Assembly: GCA_963536495.1 (NCBI GenBank)
Contig: CAUTAF010000010.1
Location: 1-41,699 of the forward strand
Reading direction: 5' to 3'
DNA: 41,699 bases
From: CAJPPJ01 sp963536495
Lineage (GTDB): Bacteria; Bacillota_I; Bacilli_A; RF39; UBA660
Part shown: positions 6,636-16,237 of the stretch, in pieces
Layout: each line of letters starts with the position of its first letter
Numbering within the stretch: position 1 is the stretch's first letter
The notes under the pieces: model-generated
What the model saw: only the letters and a program-made list of their open reading frames with translations
Databases searched by the model: none
Told to the model about the DNA's origin: nothing
Translations under genes and position numbers: made by a program

Positions 6636-7577
6636 ATGGCAATAGTATCAATAAATTATTTATTAGAAGCAGGTGTACATTTTGGACACCAAAAAAGAAG
6701 ATGGAATCCTAAGATGAAGAAATATATCTTCAACTCTAGAGATGACATATATATAATAGACTTACAAAAAGTATCAGAATCATTAGATAAAGCATATCAA
6801 GTAGTTAAATCAGTAGCTGAAAAAGATGGTAAGATATTATTTGTAGGAACTAAGAAACAAGCATCAGAAGCAGTAGAAGAATGTGCAACAAAAGCAGAAA
6901 ACTACTTCGTAAATGAAAGATGGTTAGGTGGAACATTAACTAACTTTAGAACAATTAGAAATAGAGTTAGAAGAATGGAAGAAATAGAACAAATGGAAAA
7001 AGATGGAACATTTGATTTATTACCTAAAAAAGAAGTAATTAAAATTAAAAAAGAATACGACAAATTAAACTTAAACTTAAGAGGAATCAGAAATATGAGA
7101 AGATTACCTCAACTTATGATTGTTGTAGATCCTAATGAAGAAATAATAGCAGTAAAAGAAGCTAAGAAATTAGGAATTCCAGTACTTGGAATAGTAGATA
7201 CTAATTCTGACCCAGATTTAGTTGATTATGTAGTACCAGGAAATGATGATGCAGTTAAATCAGTTTCATTACTTTTAGGAGCATTAAATAATGCAGTATT
7301 AGAAGTAAAAGGATTAGAAATAACAGATTACTTATCAGAAGAAGATAAAGAAAAAACTGTTAAAGAAGAAAAAACTGAAGAAGTAAAAGAAGTTAAAAAA
7401 GAAACTAAAGTAGAAGAAAAAGAAGCAGTTGAAGAAGAAAAAGAAGTAGTGTTTACTAAAGAAGAATTAGAAGAAAAAACATTACCAGAATTAAAAGAAG
7501 TAGCTAGATTAAAGAAATTAACTGGATTCTCTACTATGAAAAAACAAGAAATCATTGATTTAATAATTAACAATTAA
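6636..7577 (+). CDS. rpsB: 30S ribosomal protein S2 (uS2) with C-terminal Rho_N/SAP-like extension
   Basis: Residues 1-230 are a standard S2: 'LLEAGVHFGHQKRRWNPKM' start, 'RWLGGTLTNFRTI', 'DPNEE..AVKEAKKLGIPV.GIVDTNSDPD' and 'PGNDDA'. S2 joins late to the 30S subunit and contacts S1 and mRNA leaving the ribosome. A highly charged Glu/Lys linker (about 240-275) then leads to a 36-residue module (278-313: LPELKEVA..KLTGFSTMKKQEI) closely similar to the tail of L20. Total 313 residues against about 240-260 normally. It forms an operon with tsf (13 bases downstream), as in most bacteria. Confidence 0.96.
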   Translation: MAIVSINYLLEAGVHFGHQKRRWNPKMKKYIFNSRDDIYIIDLQKVSESLDKAYQVVKSVAEKDGKILFVGTKKQASEAVEECATKAENYFVNERWLGGTLTNFRTIRNRVRRMEEIEQMEKDGTFDLLPKKEVIKIKKEYDKLNLNLRGIRNMRRLPQLMIVVDPNEEIIAVKEAKKLGIPVLGIVDTNSDPDLVDYVVPGNDDAVKSVSLLLGALNNAVLEVKGLEITDYLSEEDKEKTVKEEKTEEVKEVKKETKVEEKEAVEEEKEVVFTKEELEEKTLPELKEVARLKKLTGFSTMKKQEIIDLIINN

Positions 7578-7590
7578 TAAGGAGGTTGTT

Positions 7591-8466
7591 ATGAGCGCAG
7601 CACAAGTTAAAGAATTAAGAGAAAGAACAGGAGCAGGTATACTTGATTGTAAAAAAGCTTTAGAAGAAGCAAATGGAGATATCGAAAAAGCAATAGATAT
7701 TTTAAGACAAAAAGGTATAGCTAAAGCTCAAAAGAAACAAAGTAGAATAGCTGCAGAAGGATTAACTGCAATATATGAAAATGAAAATAAAGCAGTTATC
7801 TTAGAAGTAAATAGTGAAACTGACTTTGTATCTAAGAATGATAAATTTAAAGATTTAATAGCAAATATTGGTAATACAGTATTAAACTCTAACGTTAAGA
7901 CATTAGAAGAAGCTATGGAATTAAAATATAACGATGGAACAATAAACGATTATATTATTGCAGAAACTGCTGTAATAGGAGAAAAATTAAGTTTCAGAAG
8001 ATTTGAATTAGTAGAAAAAGCTGATGATGAAAACTTTGGAATTTATATTCACTTAGGAGGAAAAATATCTACACTTGCAGTTGTAAAAGGTGGAGATAAA
8101 GCTTTAGCTAAGAGTTTAGCAATGCAAATAACTGCAATGAATCCTAAATATATGACTGAAGAAGAAGTACCTGAAGAAGTTAAGGCAAGAGAAATGTCAG
8201 TTATTAAAGAACAAATTGCTAATGAAAAGAAAGATATAACAGCTGAAGTTGCTGAAAAGATGGCAAACGGAAGATTAAACAAATTCTTTAAAGAAATATG
8301 TTTATTAGATCAAGAATATATTGATGATTCTAAAAAGAATGTTAAGACTTTCTTAGAAGAAAACCATATGCAAGTAGTAAATTATATAAGATACGAAGTT
8401 GGTGAAGGAATCGAAAAGAAAGTTGATAACTTTGCAGAAGAAGTTATGAATCAAATAAATGGATAA
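7591..8466 (+). CDS. tsf: Elongation factor Ts
   Basis: 291 residues. An N-terminal UBA-like domain (MSAAQVKELRERTGAG, CKKALEEANGDIEKA) is followed by the core with the TDFV motif (SETDFVSKND, around residue 75-83) that contacts EF-Tu and expels GDP. The C-terminal coiled region ends 'FAEEVMNQI'. Normal length for the family. An AAGGAGG ribosome site precedes the ATG and a terminator follows. pyrH and frr, often next to tsf, are not here; frr is 22 kb downstream. Confidence 0.97.
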   Translation: MSAAQVKELRERTGAGILDCKKALEEANGDIEKAIDILRQKGIAKAQKKQSRIAAEGLTAIYENENKAVILEVNSETDFVSKNDKFKDLIANIGNTVLNSNVKTLEEAMELKYNDGTINDYIIAETAVIGEKLSFRRFELVEKADDENFGIYIHLGGKISTLAVVKGGDKALAKSLAMQITAMNPKYMTEEEVPEEVKAREMSVIKEQIANEKKDITAEVAEKMANGRLNKFFKEICLLDQEYIDDSKKNVKTFLEENHMQVVNYIRYEVGEGIEKKVDNFAEEVMNQING

Positions 8467-8491
8467 AAGTAAGTTAAAACTTACTTTTTTT
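8466..8491 (+). terminator. Terminator after tsf
   Basis: AAAGTAAGT and ACTTACTTT form a 9-bp stem with a 4-base loop, ending in a T-run (8485-8491). It starts at the last base of the tsf stop codon. Confidence 0.85.
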
Positions 8492-8537
8492 AGTTATAAA
8501 GAAAAGCTTATGGTAAAATATTAGTAGTGGAGAAACT

Positions 8538-9416
8538 ATGAAAAAAATAAATTTTAAACTATCAGATGAAAATATTTATAAATTAGAAAAAAATTATAAA
8601 GAAGCATTAAAAGATAATAAATTAAAAGATTTAATAAAACATTTAAATATCGATGATGTAACTGCTATGTTAAATATAGAAGATTTAAAATCTGCTATTA
8701 AAGATAAAGAAAATTCTTTAGAATTTCATGGTTATGAAGAATGTAAGAATGTAAATCAAGGTTATGTTACAAGAGCAGTTGTTGAAAATAATAAACTATA
8801 TTTTGTATATGATGAATGTAGTTGTATGAAAGATATTCATGTTAAGAATAATGTTGAACTTTTTTCAGTTTCTAAGAATTTAAAAGATGCTAGTATGAAA
8901 AATATTTATACTGATGATAAAAAAAGAAAAAAGATTATTGAAGCTATAAAAGAGTTTTATGATAATTATGGTAAAAAACAAAAAGCTATCTATTTATATG
9001 GAACTTTTGGAAGTGGTAAGACTTATATATTATCAGCATTACTTAATAAATTAGCAGAAAAAAATATAAAATCTATTATTATTCATGTACCAGAACTTAT
9101 GAGAAGTATTAAAGAAAGTTTTAATGATTTAAGTTATAAAGATAAGATGGAAGCACTTATGAATGTAGAAATACTATTACTTGATGATATAGGTGCAGAA
9201 TATTTAACTGAATGGTCAAGAGATGAAATATTAGAACCTATATTAAACTATAGAATGGAAAATAATTTAGCAACATTCTTTACATCTAATTATTCAATAG
9301 ATGAATTAGAAAAACATTTTTCTTTAGGAAGTAATTCTTTAAGAGCTAGAAGAATACTTGATAGAATAAAGACACTTGCAAAAGAAGTAGATTTGATAAG
9401 TGAAAGTAGAAGATAA
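8538..9416 (+). CDS. dnaI: DnaI/DnaC-like replicative helicase loader
   Basis: 292 residues. The N-terminal half (about 1-120) is a helicase-binding domain with a CxC (ECSCMK) and an earlier Cys (EECKNV) that may hold zinc, as DnaI does. Then comes an AAA+ ATPase: Walker A GTFGSGKT at residues 155-162, Walker B 'ILLLDDIGAE' around 212-221, sensor-like 'FFTSNYSIDEL' and the terminal 'RARRILDRIKTLAKEV'. DnaI loads the DnaB/C-type helicase at origins with DnaB/DnaD. Neither partner is in the window. GTGGAG is the ribosome site. lepA follows 12 bases behind, suggesting cotranscription. Confidence 0.87.
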   Translation: MKKINFKLSDENIYKLEKNYKEALKDNKLKDLIKHLNIDDVTAMLNIEDLKSAIKDKENSLEFHGYEECKNVNQGYVTRAVVENNKLYFVYDECSCMKDIHVKNNVELFSVSKNLKDASMKNIYTDDKKRKKIIEAIKEFYDNYGKKQKAIYLYGTFGSGKTYILSALLNKLAEKNIKSIIIHVPELMRSIKESFNDLSYKDKMEALMNVEILLLDDIGAEYLTEWSRDEILEPILNYRMENNLATFFTSNYSIDELEKHFSLGSNSLRARRILDRIKTLAKEVDLISESRR

Positions 9417-9428
9417 GGAACGATAGTT

Positions 9429-11207
9429 ATGAAAAAAATAAGAAATTTTTCAATAATTGCTCATATAGATCATGGTAAAAGTACTTTAGCAGATAGAATC
9501 ATGGATGTATGTGAGGCGGTTAGTGATAGAGAGAAAAAATCTCAACTTCTAGATAGTATGGATTTAGAAAGAGAAAGAGGTATTACAATAAAACTTAATA
9601 CCGCTACTTTAGAATATAAAGGTTATGAATTAAATTTAATAGATACACCAGGTCATGTAGACTTTTCTTATGAAGTATCTAGATCTTTAGCAGCTAGTGA
9701 TATAGCAGTTTTATTAATAGATGCTACTCAAGGTGTACAAGCACAAACTTTAGCAAATCTATTTTTAGCTATGGAAAACGATTTAGATATAATACCAGTT
9801 ATTAATAAAATAGATTTACCTAATGCTGATATAGAAAAAACTAAAAAGTCTATAGTAGAAGATTTAGGATTTGATGAAAAAGATATTATTTGTACTAGTG
9901 GTAAAACTGGAGAAGGTGTAAAAGAATTACTTGATAGAATAATAGAAAATAAAAATGAACCAAAGGGAGATGAAAAACTACCATTAAAAGCTTTAATATT
10001 TGATAGTATCTTTGATTCATATCAAGGAGTAGTAGTTGCATTTAGAGTAATGGATGGAACAATTAAAGTTAAAGATAAAATAGAGATGATGGAGACTAAA
10101 GCAACTTATGAAGTCTTATCTTTATTTAAAAGAGTTCCTTTTGTTAAGAAAGTTGATGAATTAAAAGCTGGTGAAGTTGGTTTTATGACGGCATCTATTA
10201 AAAATATTTCAGATATTTTAGTAGGTGATACTATAACTAATAAAGATAATCCTTGTAAAGAAAAATTACCAGGGTATAAACCTATGTTACCTATGGTATA
10301 TTCTGGAGTTTATCCAATTGATGCAGGAGATTTTGAAGATTTAAGAGATGCTTTAGAAAAATTAAAATTAAATGATGCATCTTTAGTATATGAACCTGAA
10401 ACATCTCAAGCTTTAGGTTTTGGCTTTAGATGTGGATTCTTAGGTCTTCTTCATATGGAAATCATCAAAGAAAGATTAACTAGAGAATTTGATATCGATG
10501 CGATAGTTACAACACCTTCAGTTTTATATAAAGCAACTTTAACAAGTGGTGAAAATATAGATATAGACTCACCACAAAAGATGCCGGAAGTAACGAAAAT
10601 TAAAACTATGTCTGAACCTTATATTTTAGCAACTATATTATCTCCAGATGAATTTATTGGTGGTATTATGAATTTATGTCAAGATAAAAGAGGGATTTAT
10701 AAAGAGATGACTTATTTAGATAAGACGAGAGTTAAGATACTTTATGAATTACCACTTGCAGAAATAGTGTATGATTTCTTTGATAAATTAAAATCTATTA
10801 CTAAAGGTTATGCATCTTTTGATTATGAAATAATTGGTTATAAAGAATCTAATTTAGTTAAGATAGATATTTTAGTAAATAGTGAAAAAGTAGATGCATT
10901 ATCTTTAATAGCACCGAAAGAAAATGCTTATGAAAGAGGAAAAATTATAGTAGATGCTTTAAAAGAAGTAATACCTAGAGCATTATTTGAAATACCTATT
11001 CAAGCATCACTAAATGCTAAAGTAATAGCAAGATCTACAGTAAAAGCTATGAGAAAAGATGTGCTTGCAAAATGTTATGGGGGAGACGTATCTAGAAAGA
11101 AAAAGCTTTTAGAAAAACAAAAGAAAGGTAAGAAGAAAATGAAGATGATAGGAAGTGTAGAACTTCCAACTGAGGCATTTTTAGCTATCTTAAAGACTGA
11201 TGAATAA
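9429..11207 (+). CDS. lepA: Elongation factor 4 (LepA), ribosomal back-translocase GTPase
   Basis: 592 residues, the family's usual length of about 600. The GTPase domain shows G1 AHIDHGKST (residues 10-18), G2 'RERGITIK', G3 'DTPGHVDF' and G4 'NKIDLP'. EF-G-like domains II, III and V follow, then the LepA-specific C-terminal domain with its basic end ('CYGGDVSRKKKLLEKQKKGKKKM'-like segment, positions about 550-572). It binds stalled ribosomes and assists 30S biogenesis or back-translocation. The stop codon overlaps hemW by 8 bases, indicating translational coupling, a lepA-hemW order also common in Bacillota. Confidence 0.97.
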   Translation: MKKIRNFSIIAHIDHGKSTLADRIMDVCEAVSDREKKSQLLDSMDLERERGITIKLNTATLEYKGYELNLIDTPGHVDFSYEVSRSLAASDIAVLLIDATQGVQAQTLANLFLAMENDLDIIPVINKIDLPNADIEKTKKSIVEDLGFDEKDIICTSGKTGEGVKELLDRIIENKNEPKGDEKLPLKALIFDSIFDSYQGVVVAFRVMDGTIKVKDKIEMMETKATYEVLSLFKRVPFVKKVDELKAGEVGFMTASIKNISDILVGDTITNKDNPCKEKLPGYKPMLPMVYSGVYPIDAGDFEDLRDALEKLKLNDASLVYEPETSQALGFGFRCGFLGLLHMEIIKERLTREFDIDAIVTTPSVLYKATLTSGENIDIDSPQKMPEVTKIKTMSEPYILATILSPDEFIGGIMNLCQDKRGIYKEMTYLDKTRVKILYELPLAEIVYDFFDKLKSITKGYASFDYEIIGYKESNLVKIDILVNSEKVDALSLIAPKENAYERGKIIVDALKEVIPRALFEIPIQASLNAKVIARSTVKAMRKDVLAKCYGGDVSRKKKLLEKQKKGKKKMKMIGSVELPTEAFLAILKTDE

Positions 11208-12279
11208 TATTAAAAGTATTTATCTACATATTCCTTTTTGTACTAATATTTGTAGTTATTGTGACTTTTGTAAGATGTATTATAATGATTTGTTTTTTAA
11301 TACTTATTATGAAAAATTATTAAAAGAAGTTGATATTTATCAAGAGTATCTTAATAATACATTTAAAACTATTTATATAGGAGGAGGGAGTCCTTCTTCT
11401 ATTGGAATAAATAATTTAGAAAAAATATTAAAAGTCCTAGATTTGAAAAAAGAAGAATACTATGAATTTACAGTAGAATTAATGCCACTAGATATTACAG
11501 AAGAACTCCTTCTTTTACTTAAAAAATATCATGTTAATAGAATAAGTATAGGGGTTGAAACAGTTAATCCTAAATATCAAAAATTAATTAAAAGAGTAGT
11601 TAAAAAAAAAATATTAACTGATAAGATAAATTTAGCAAAAAAATATTTTGATAATATTAATTTAGATTTAATCTATGCTTTTAAAGATGAAACTTTAGAA
11701 GAGGTAGATGAAGATATAAATTATCTTTTATCTTTTAATATAGAACATATTAGTACTTATTCTTTGATACTAGAAAATAATACTTATTTAAAATATGTTA
11801 ATTATCAAGAAATAGAAGATAGTATTTCTTCACAAATGTACTTTTATATAAAAGAAAAATTAGAAGAATTTGGTTATAATCACTATGAAATAAGTAATTA
11901 TGCTAAAGAAAAAGTTTCTAGACATAATTTAGTTTACTGGAACAACGAAGAGTATTTAGGACTTGGTTTATCTGCTAGTGGATATATTGGTGATATAAGA
12001 TATACTAATACGAGAAATTTAGATAAGTATCCCTTTGTTAAGGAAGAAGAATATCTTAATAATAAAGATAAAATGACTTATTTTATGATTTTAGGTCTTA
12101 GAAAAATAGAGGGAATAAGTATAAAAAAATTTAAAGAATTATTTAATAAAGATATTTATGAAGTATATAATATAAAAGATTTACTTAATAAAAATTATTT
12201 GATACTTAAAGATGATAATTTATCTATTAATCCTAAATATTTATATGTAAGTAATAGTATTTTAGAGAATTTTGTATAA
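11200..12279 (+). CDS. hemW: HemW-like radical SAM protein (heme chaperone family)
   Basis: 359 residues. Near the start the radical SAM cluster motif is C14-TNI-C18-SY-C21, with an additional Cys at 24. Then come a GGGSPS SAM-binding loop (around 62-67), 'RISIGVET' and a HemN-type C-terminal domain. HemW is a heme-trafficking relative of coproporphyrinogen dehydrogenase HemN; the 'CSYCDF' form and the lepA linkage favour HemW over HemN. No heme synthesis gene is in the window. The start overlaps lepA by 8 bases. Confidence 0.88.
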   Translation: MNNIKSIYLHIPFCTNICSYCDFCKMYYNDLFFNTYYEKLLKEVDIYQEYLNNTFKTIYIGGGSPSSIGINNLEKILKVLDLKKEEYYEFTVELMPLDITEELLLLLKKYHVNRISIGVETVNPKYQKLIKRVVKKKILTDKINLAKKYFDNINLDLIYAFKDETLEEVDEDINYLLSFNIEHISTYSLILENNTYLKYVNYQEIEDSISSQMYFYIKEKLEEFGYNHYEISNYAKEKVSRHNLVYWNNEEYLGLGLSASGYIGDIRYTNTRNLDKYPFVKEEEYLNNKDKMTYFMILGLRKIEGISIKKFKELFNKDIYEVYNIKDLLNKNYLILKDDNLSINPKYLYVSNSILENFV

Positions 12280-12290
12280 AGGAGAAAATT

Positions 12291-12866
12291 ATGAAATATG
12301 AAAATGAAATAACAGTGCAAGTAACTTGTAATTATGAAGAATTACATAGTCTTTTAATAAAACAAGGTTTTAAAATAATAGAAAAATATAAAGTAATTGA
12401 TGAATATTTAATATCAAAAGATTATGATTTAAAAAATAAAAATTCTTTAGATATATTAAAAAAATGTGTAATTGTTAGATATATAGAAAATACACTAAAA
12501 GAGTTACTATATAAATATAAAGAATATAGTAATAATGGAGATATCCTAAAACAAGCTAAAGTTAGTTGTAAAGTAAATGATATTAAAGAAGCGAGTAACT
12601 TTATGAAGACTATAGGTTATAAAGAGTTAATTCATATACAAAATAATAGTGTAGTTTATACTAATGATAAAATAGAATTTGCAGTTCAACTAGTTAATGA
12701 TAAATATATTTTTATTGAACTTGAAGAAAGAAGTGAACATGTTAAAACTATTTTTTCTAATGTAGAAGACATGAAAAAAGTTATTGATTCATTAAATATT
12801 CCAATGGTTAAAAATAATTATTTTGCTAAAAAAGCAGTTATTGTATTAGAAGAAAGTAAAAAATAA
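12291..12866 (+). CDS. CYTH-superfamily-like protein (degenerate catalytic motif)
   Basis: 191 residues resembling CYTH/class IV adenylate cyclase (CyaB) and thiamine triphosphatase proteins: an acidic first strand, alternating strands, and a late 'FAVQLVNDKYIFIELEERSE' strand pair near residues 131-150 like the family's 'lD.v..lG.fvEiE'. The hallmark ExExK of the tunnel is not intact: the start reads ENEITVQV, so catalysis is uncertain. An AAGGAG ribosome site precedes it and it sits 12 bases behind hemW in the same operon. The alternative is a structural relative with another role; the assignment rests on pattern, not on a search. Confidence 0.5.
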   Translation: MKYENEITVQVTCNYEELHSLLIKQGFKIIEKYKVIDEYLISKDYDLKNKNSLDILKKCVIVRYIENTLKELLYKYKEYSNNGDILKQAKVSCKVNDIKEASNFMKTIGYKELIHIQNNSVVYTNDKIEFAVQLVNDKYIFIELEERSEHVKTIFSNVEDMKKVIDSLNIPMVKNNYFAKKAVIVLEESKK

Positions 12867-12916
12867 CTTTATTTCTTTTTTTTTAATATGTTACTATATA
12901 AATGTAGGTGTAATAT

Positions 12917-15900
12917 ATGAATTATGAAAATAAAGTTGATTTAAATAAAATAATACTTAATTGGAATTTATATAAAGATAAAGATTTAACTGATTATTTA
13001 AATAGTGATGAAATGGCAAAAAATAATTTTATTACTAATCATATGTTAAAAGATTTTATGTCAAAATATTCTTTTTTAAAGGATCTTATTATAAAAAATA
13101 CCGATATATATAAATTTATAAGTGAAATATCTAAAACAGAAGATAAAGACTCTTATATAAAAGAATTTACAGATAGACTTTTAAGAAAAAAAACTATTTT
13201 AACTGATGAAGAATATAAAAAAATATTTAAATACTCTTCTTTAGAAGAACATTTAAAAAGTTTTAATGAACCTAAAGTATATAATTTAATTAAAGAATTA
13301 AGAACGCTTGATAAAGATTATATTTTTAATATAAATATACCTATTACAGTTCTTTTAAATGATGATGTTTTAACTTTTGTTGGAACATATGGATTAAAAA
13401 CTATAGTTGATTTTGATAATGAATGTGGACATTTTTTCACTAAAGATGATTTTAAAGAATTAAAATCATTTAATAATATCTTTTTAAATTTTGATTCTTG
13501 TCAAAAAGATAAAACACTTAATTTAAGAGATGAAAATGGGGATTTTATTCTAAGACCTTATAGAAAAGAAGAATTTTATGAGGTTATGAGAAGAGCTATA
13601 ACATATGGACCTAATTATTTAAAAAAAGCTGTTGATTATAGAGATATAACAGGAGAGTTTAGAAATAAATATAAAGATTTATTTTTACCAGAAGAAATAG
13701 ATGAAGAAATAAAAAATAAATTTTATAAAAAAGAATTTACTTTAAAAGACTTTAGTGATAATTATCATCTGTTTGATGTATTTAAGAACACTAATATAGT
13801 TTGTGGTTTTCCTAAGACTATGAGTTGGATCATTCCTTTATATAATGATGAAAAAAATATATATTTAGCAAATTATAAACGTATGAAAATATTGTATGCA
13901 TATTCTAAAATAGAAGATTTTGAAATACAAAGAGAATTTAAAGAATATGTTAGTAAAAATATATCATCTCTTGATATAGAAAAAATAGATTGTGTGGCAG
14001 AAACTTTATCTCGTTTATCTTTTTCTAATTCAACAGAGATAACTAAATTTAAAAAAGAATTAGCTACACAGTTATTAAATTCTAAAGATCCTTTAAGATA
14101 TTTAGAAAAAATAGAAGATATATTTATTAAAAATAATATACCTATAGTTGGAAAAATATATTCTTGTTTTGAAATATTACATCCGGACTTTTTAGGTTTT
14201 GATTTTTTTAATAAAAATTCAACTATATCTCCTGTTTTAAAAAAAGCATCTTTAAAAGCTAAAAAATTAATAGTATTTTCTGATTTAATAAAAGCATCTT
14301 TAGGTTCAAATAATAGATCTATTAAAGAATATCTTAAGAATATAGAGTTTGGTTCAAAAATGTATGAAAAAATAAAAAACAATGAATTAGATTTTTCTTC
14401 TTTATCAGAAAAAGATAAAAACGAATTGTTACTTTTTTCAAAACATTTAATAACTTTATATAATAACACTACAAAAGCTAAGATAAATAAAGATAGTTTT
14501 AAAATAGGAGAAGATGTAGTAAAAGATATATTAGAAATAGCTAAAAAAATATCACCTAATGAAAGTATAGATTATAATTTAGGAGATAGACTTATTAGAA
14601 TGTTTTGTGGTTCTATTGGAGTTAATACTTTAGAAGAACCTAAAAAATATATAGAAGAAAAAATAAAATATGCAGATAGAAGAAATAGAGAATTAGCTAA
14701 AAATGACTTTGTATTAGAATATGGTGATTTTGTTAAAGGAATAGGAGATATAAAATATATTAATAATATCTTACAAAATGGTAGTATATCAAAAGAATTT
14801 TTAGGAGATGATTCATCTATTGATTCAACACCTCTTGATACTGATATATCGAAGATACTAACAAAAGATGGTAAATTACACCATAAGATAAATTTATCTT
14901 CAGCAGGTAGTTATGGTCCTATATGGCTTATATTAAAAAATGATGATAGATTTATTACTACTAGAGATAACGATAAAGAAAAAGTAGATTTTACTAAAGA
15001 TTTATCTAAATTAGAATTATTTTATACAGGAGTAATATCAGAAGATCATTATGGTATTAGAACGGGTTTTGCTTCTAGTGATATAAATCTATTTGTTATG
15101 GAAAAATATGATCCAAGATTAGGTTTAGAAATAGCAATGAATGGTTTTTATATACCTGTTGTAAATAAAGATGGTAAAGTTATATTTAGTCCAAAAGATT
15201 ATGATGATTTAAGAAAAAAGATGAGTGGACTTTCTTTTTATGAAGAAAATAATTATAATTTTTCTAATAATTTAAAAAATGAAGAAATAAATTCTTATTT
15301 AGAAAAAATAGAAGAAAATATAAGAGAAACAAAAATAAAAAAAGAAAAAGTTACTTCTTTATTTAAAGAAGTGATAGAAGAATTAGGACTTGGTTTTAAA
15401 ACTAATATAGATAAAGATTTATCTGAGGGAATAGTTGAATTAATAGATACTGGATCTACTGGAAGAGAAACTAATAAAATTGGTAATAGTGATTTTGATT
15501 TTATGATGAGACTTGATAAAAGTATTGTTTCTAGTCCTAAAAAAATAGAAGCTATAAAAAGAGCTATATTAAAAAAAATTAATAAAGATTATGCAGATGA
15601 TTTAACTAATTACGGTGATTTTAGATTTTATGGTGTAAAAATAGATGAAGAAACTGTGGTTGATATAGATGTTACTTTTGCTGAAAAAACAGATAAATTA
15701 GTATATACAACTGATATGGCTTTAAAAGATAGACTTCAAAATATAAAAACTATAGATGAAGAAAAATATAAATATGTAATTGCTAATATTTTACTAGCAA
15801 AAGAAGTTTTATCTAAAGCTAAAGTTTATAAATCTAAAAGAGGAAGATATGCTGAAGGTGGACTTGGAGGTTCTGGAGTTGAAAATTGGATTTTACAAAA

Positions 15901-16159
15901 TGGTGGTTCTTTTATAGATGCTGCTAAGAGTTTTGTTCAAGCAGCAGATGGTAAAAGATTTTCAGAATTTCAATTAACATATCCGATTTGGGATTTTGGA
16001 GAAAATCATTTATCAGATAGAAAAAGTAAATATCCACACGATAATTATGTAGCGGATAATATGGATGCTATGGGATATTCTAATATGCTAGAAGTTTTAA
16101 AAACTTATTTATATAATTTAGAAAATAAAGAAGAGTTATGTAAAAAAGTTAAAAAATAG
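12917..16159 (+). CDS. Large protein with class I (CCA/OAS-like) nucleotidyltransferase domain
   Basis: 1080 residues, no signal peptide or membrane helix. The C-terminal third shows a nucleotidyltransferase site: G846-S847 (DTGSTGRETNK), D859-F-D861 (NSDFDFMMRLD) and a third acidic strand D916-I-D918 (VVDIDVTF). Residues about 975-1005 read 'RGRYAEGGLGGSGVENWIL..GGSF', resembling the segment after the active site in archaeal CCA-adding and OAS-type enzymes. A middle region (about 600-790: 'INNILQNGSISKEFLG', 'SAGSYGPIWLIL', 'HYGIRTGFASSDINLFV') reminds me of ADP-ribosyltransferase-like folds, weakly. The first 600 residues are not recognised. AGGTG ribosome site; own transcription unit. Substrate unknown. 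The NTase call is fairly firm, everything else is open. Confidence 0.7.
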   Translation: MNYENKVDLNKIILNWNLYKDKDLTDYLNSDEMAKNNFITNHMLKDFMSKYSFLKDLIIKNTDIYKFISEISKTEDKDSYIKEFTDRLLRKKTILTDEEYKKIFKYSSLEEHLKSFNEPKVYNLIKELRTLDKDYIFNINIPITVLLNDDVLTFVGTYGLKTIVDFDNECGHFFTKDDFKELKSFNNIFLNFDSCQKDKTLNLRDENGDFILRPYRKEEFYEVMRRAITYGPNYLKKAVDYRDITGEFRNKYKDLFLPEEIDEEIKNKFYKKEFTLKDFSDNYHLFDVFKNTNIVCGFPKTMSWIIPLYNDEKNIYLANYKRMKILYAYSKIEDFEIQREFKEYVSKNISSLDIEKIDCVAETLSRLSFSNSTEITKFKKELATQLLNSKDPLRYLEKIEDIFIKNNIPIVGKIYSCFEILHPDFLGFDFFNKNSTISPVLKKASLKAKKLIVFSDLIKASLGSNNRSIKEYLKNIEFGSKMYEKIKNNELDFSSLSEKDKNELLLFSKHLITLYNNTTKAKINKDSFKIGEDVVKDILEIAKKISPNESIDYNLGDRLIRMFCGSIGVNTLEEPKKYIEEKIKYADRRNRELAKNDFVLEYGDFVKGIGDIKYINNILQNGSISKEFLGDDSSIDSTPLDTDISKILTKDGKLHHKINLSSAGSYGPIWLILKNDDRFITTRDNDKEKVDFTKDLSKLELFYTGVISEDHYGIRTGFASSDINLFVMEKYDPRLGLEIAMNGFYIPVVNKDGKVIFSPKDYDDLRKKMSGLSFYEENNYNFSNNLKNEEINSYLEKIEENIRETKIKKEKVTSLFKEVIEELGLGFKTNIDKDLSEGIVELIDTGSTGRETNKIGNSDFDFMMRLDKSIVSSPKKIEAIKRAILKKINKDYADDLTNYGDFRFYGVKIDEETVVDIDVTFAEKTDKLVYTTDMALKDRLQNIKTIDEEKYKYVIANILLAKEVLSKAKVYKSKRGRYAEGGLGGSGVENWILQNGGSFIDAAKSFVQAADGKRFSEFQLTYPIWDFGENHLSDRKSKYPHDNYVADNMDAMGYSNMLEVLKTYLYNLENKEELCKKVKK

Positions 16160-16237
16160 TTTTATTTTCTAAGTTCTCAATAATCTTGAAAATGTTAAAA
16201 ATTAAAATATTTAAGTATCATTATAATAAATTAAGAC

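Noticed and set aside
7328..8282. Minus-strand frames opposite rpsB and tsf, rich in Ser/Thr/Phe
   Set aside because: Mirror of Lys/Glu-rich codons of rpsB and tsf; no signals.
13873..14469. 198-codon minus-strand frame
   Set aside because: Shadow inside the 1080-aa gene; no ribosome site, no protein-like pattern, AT-rich mirror codons.
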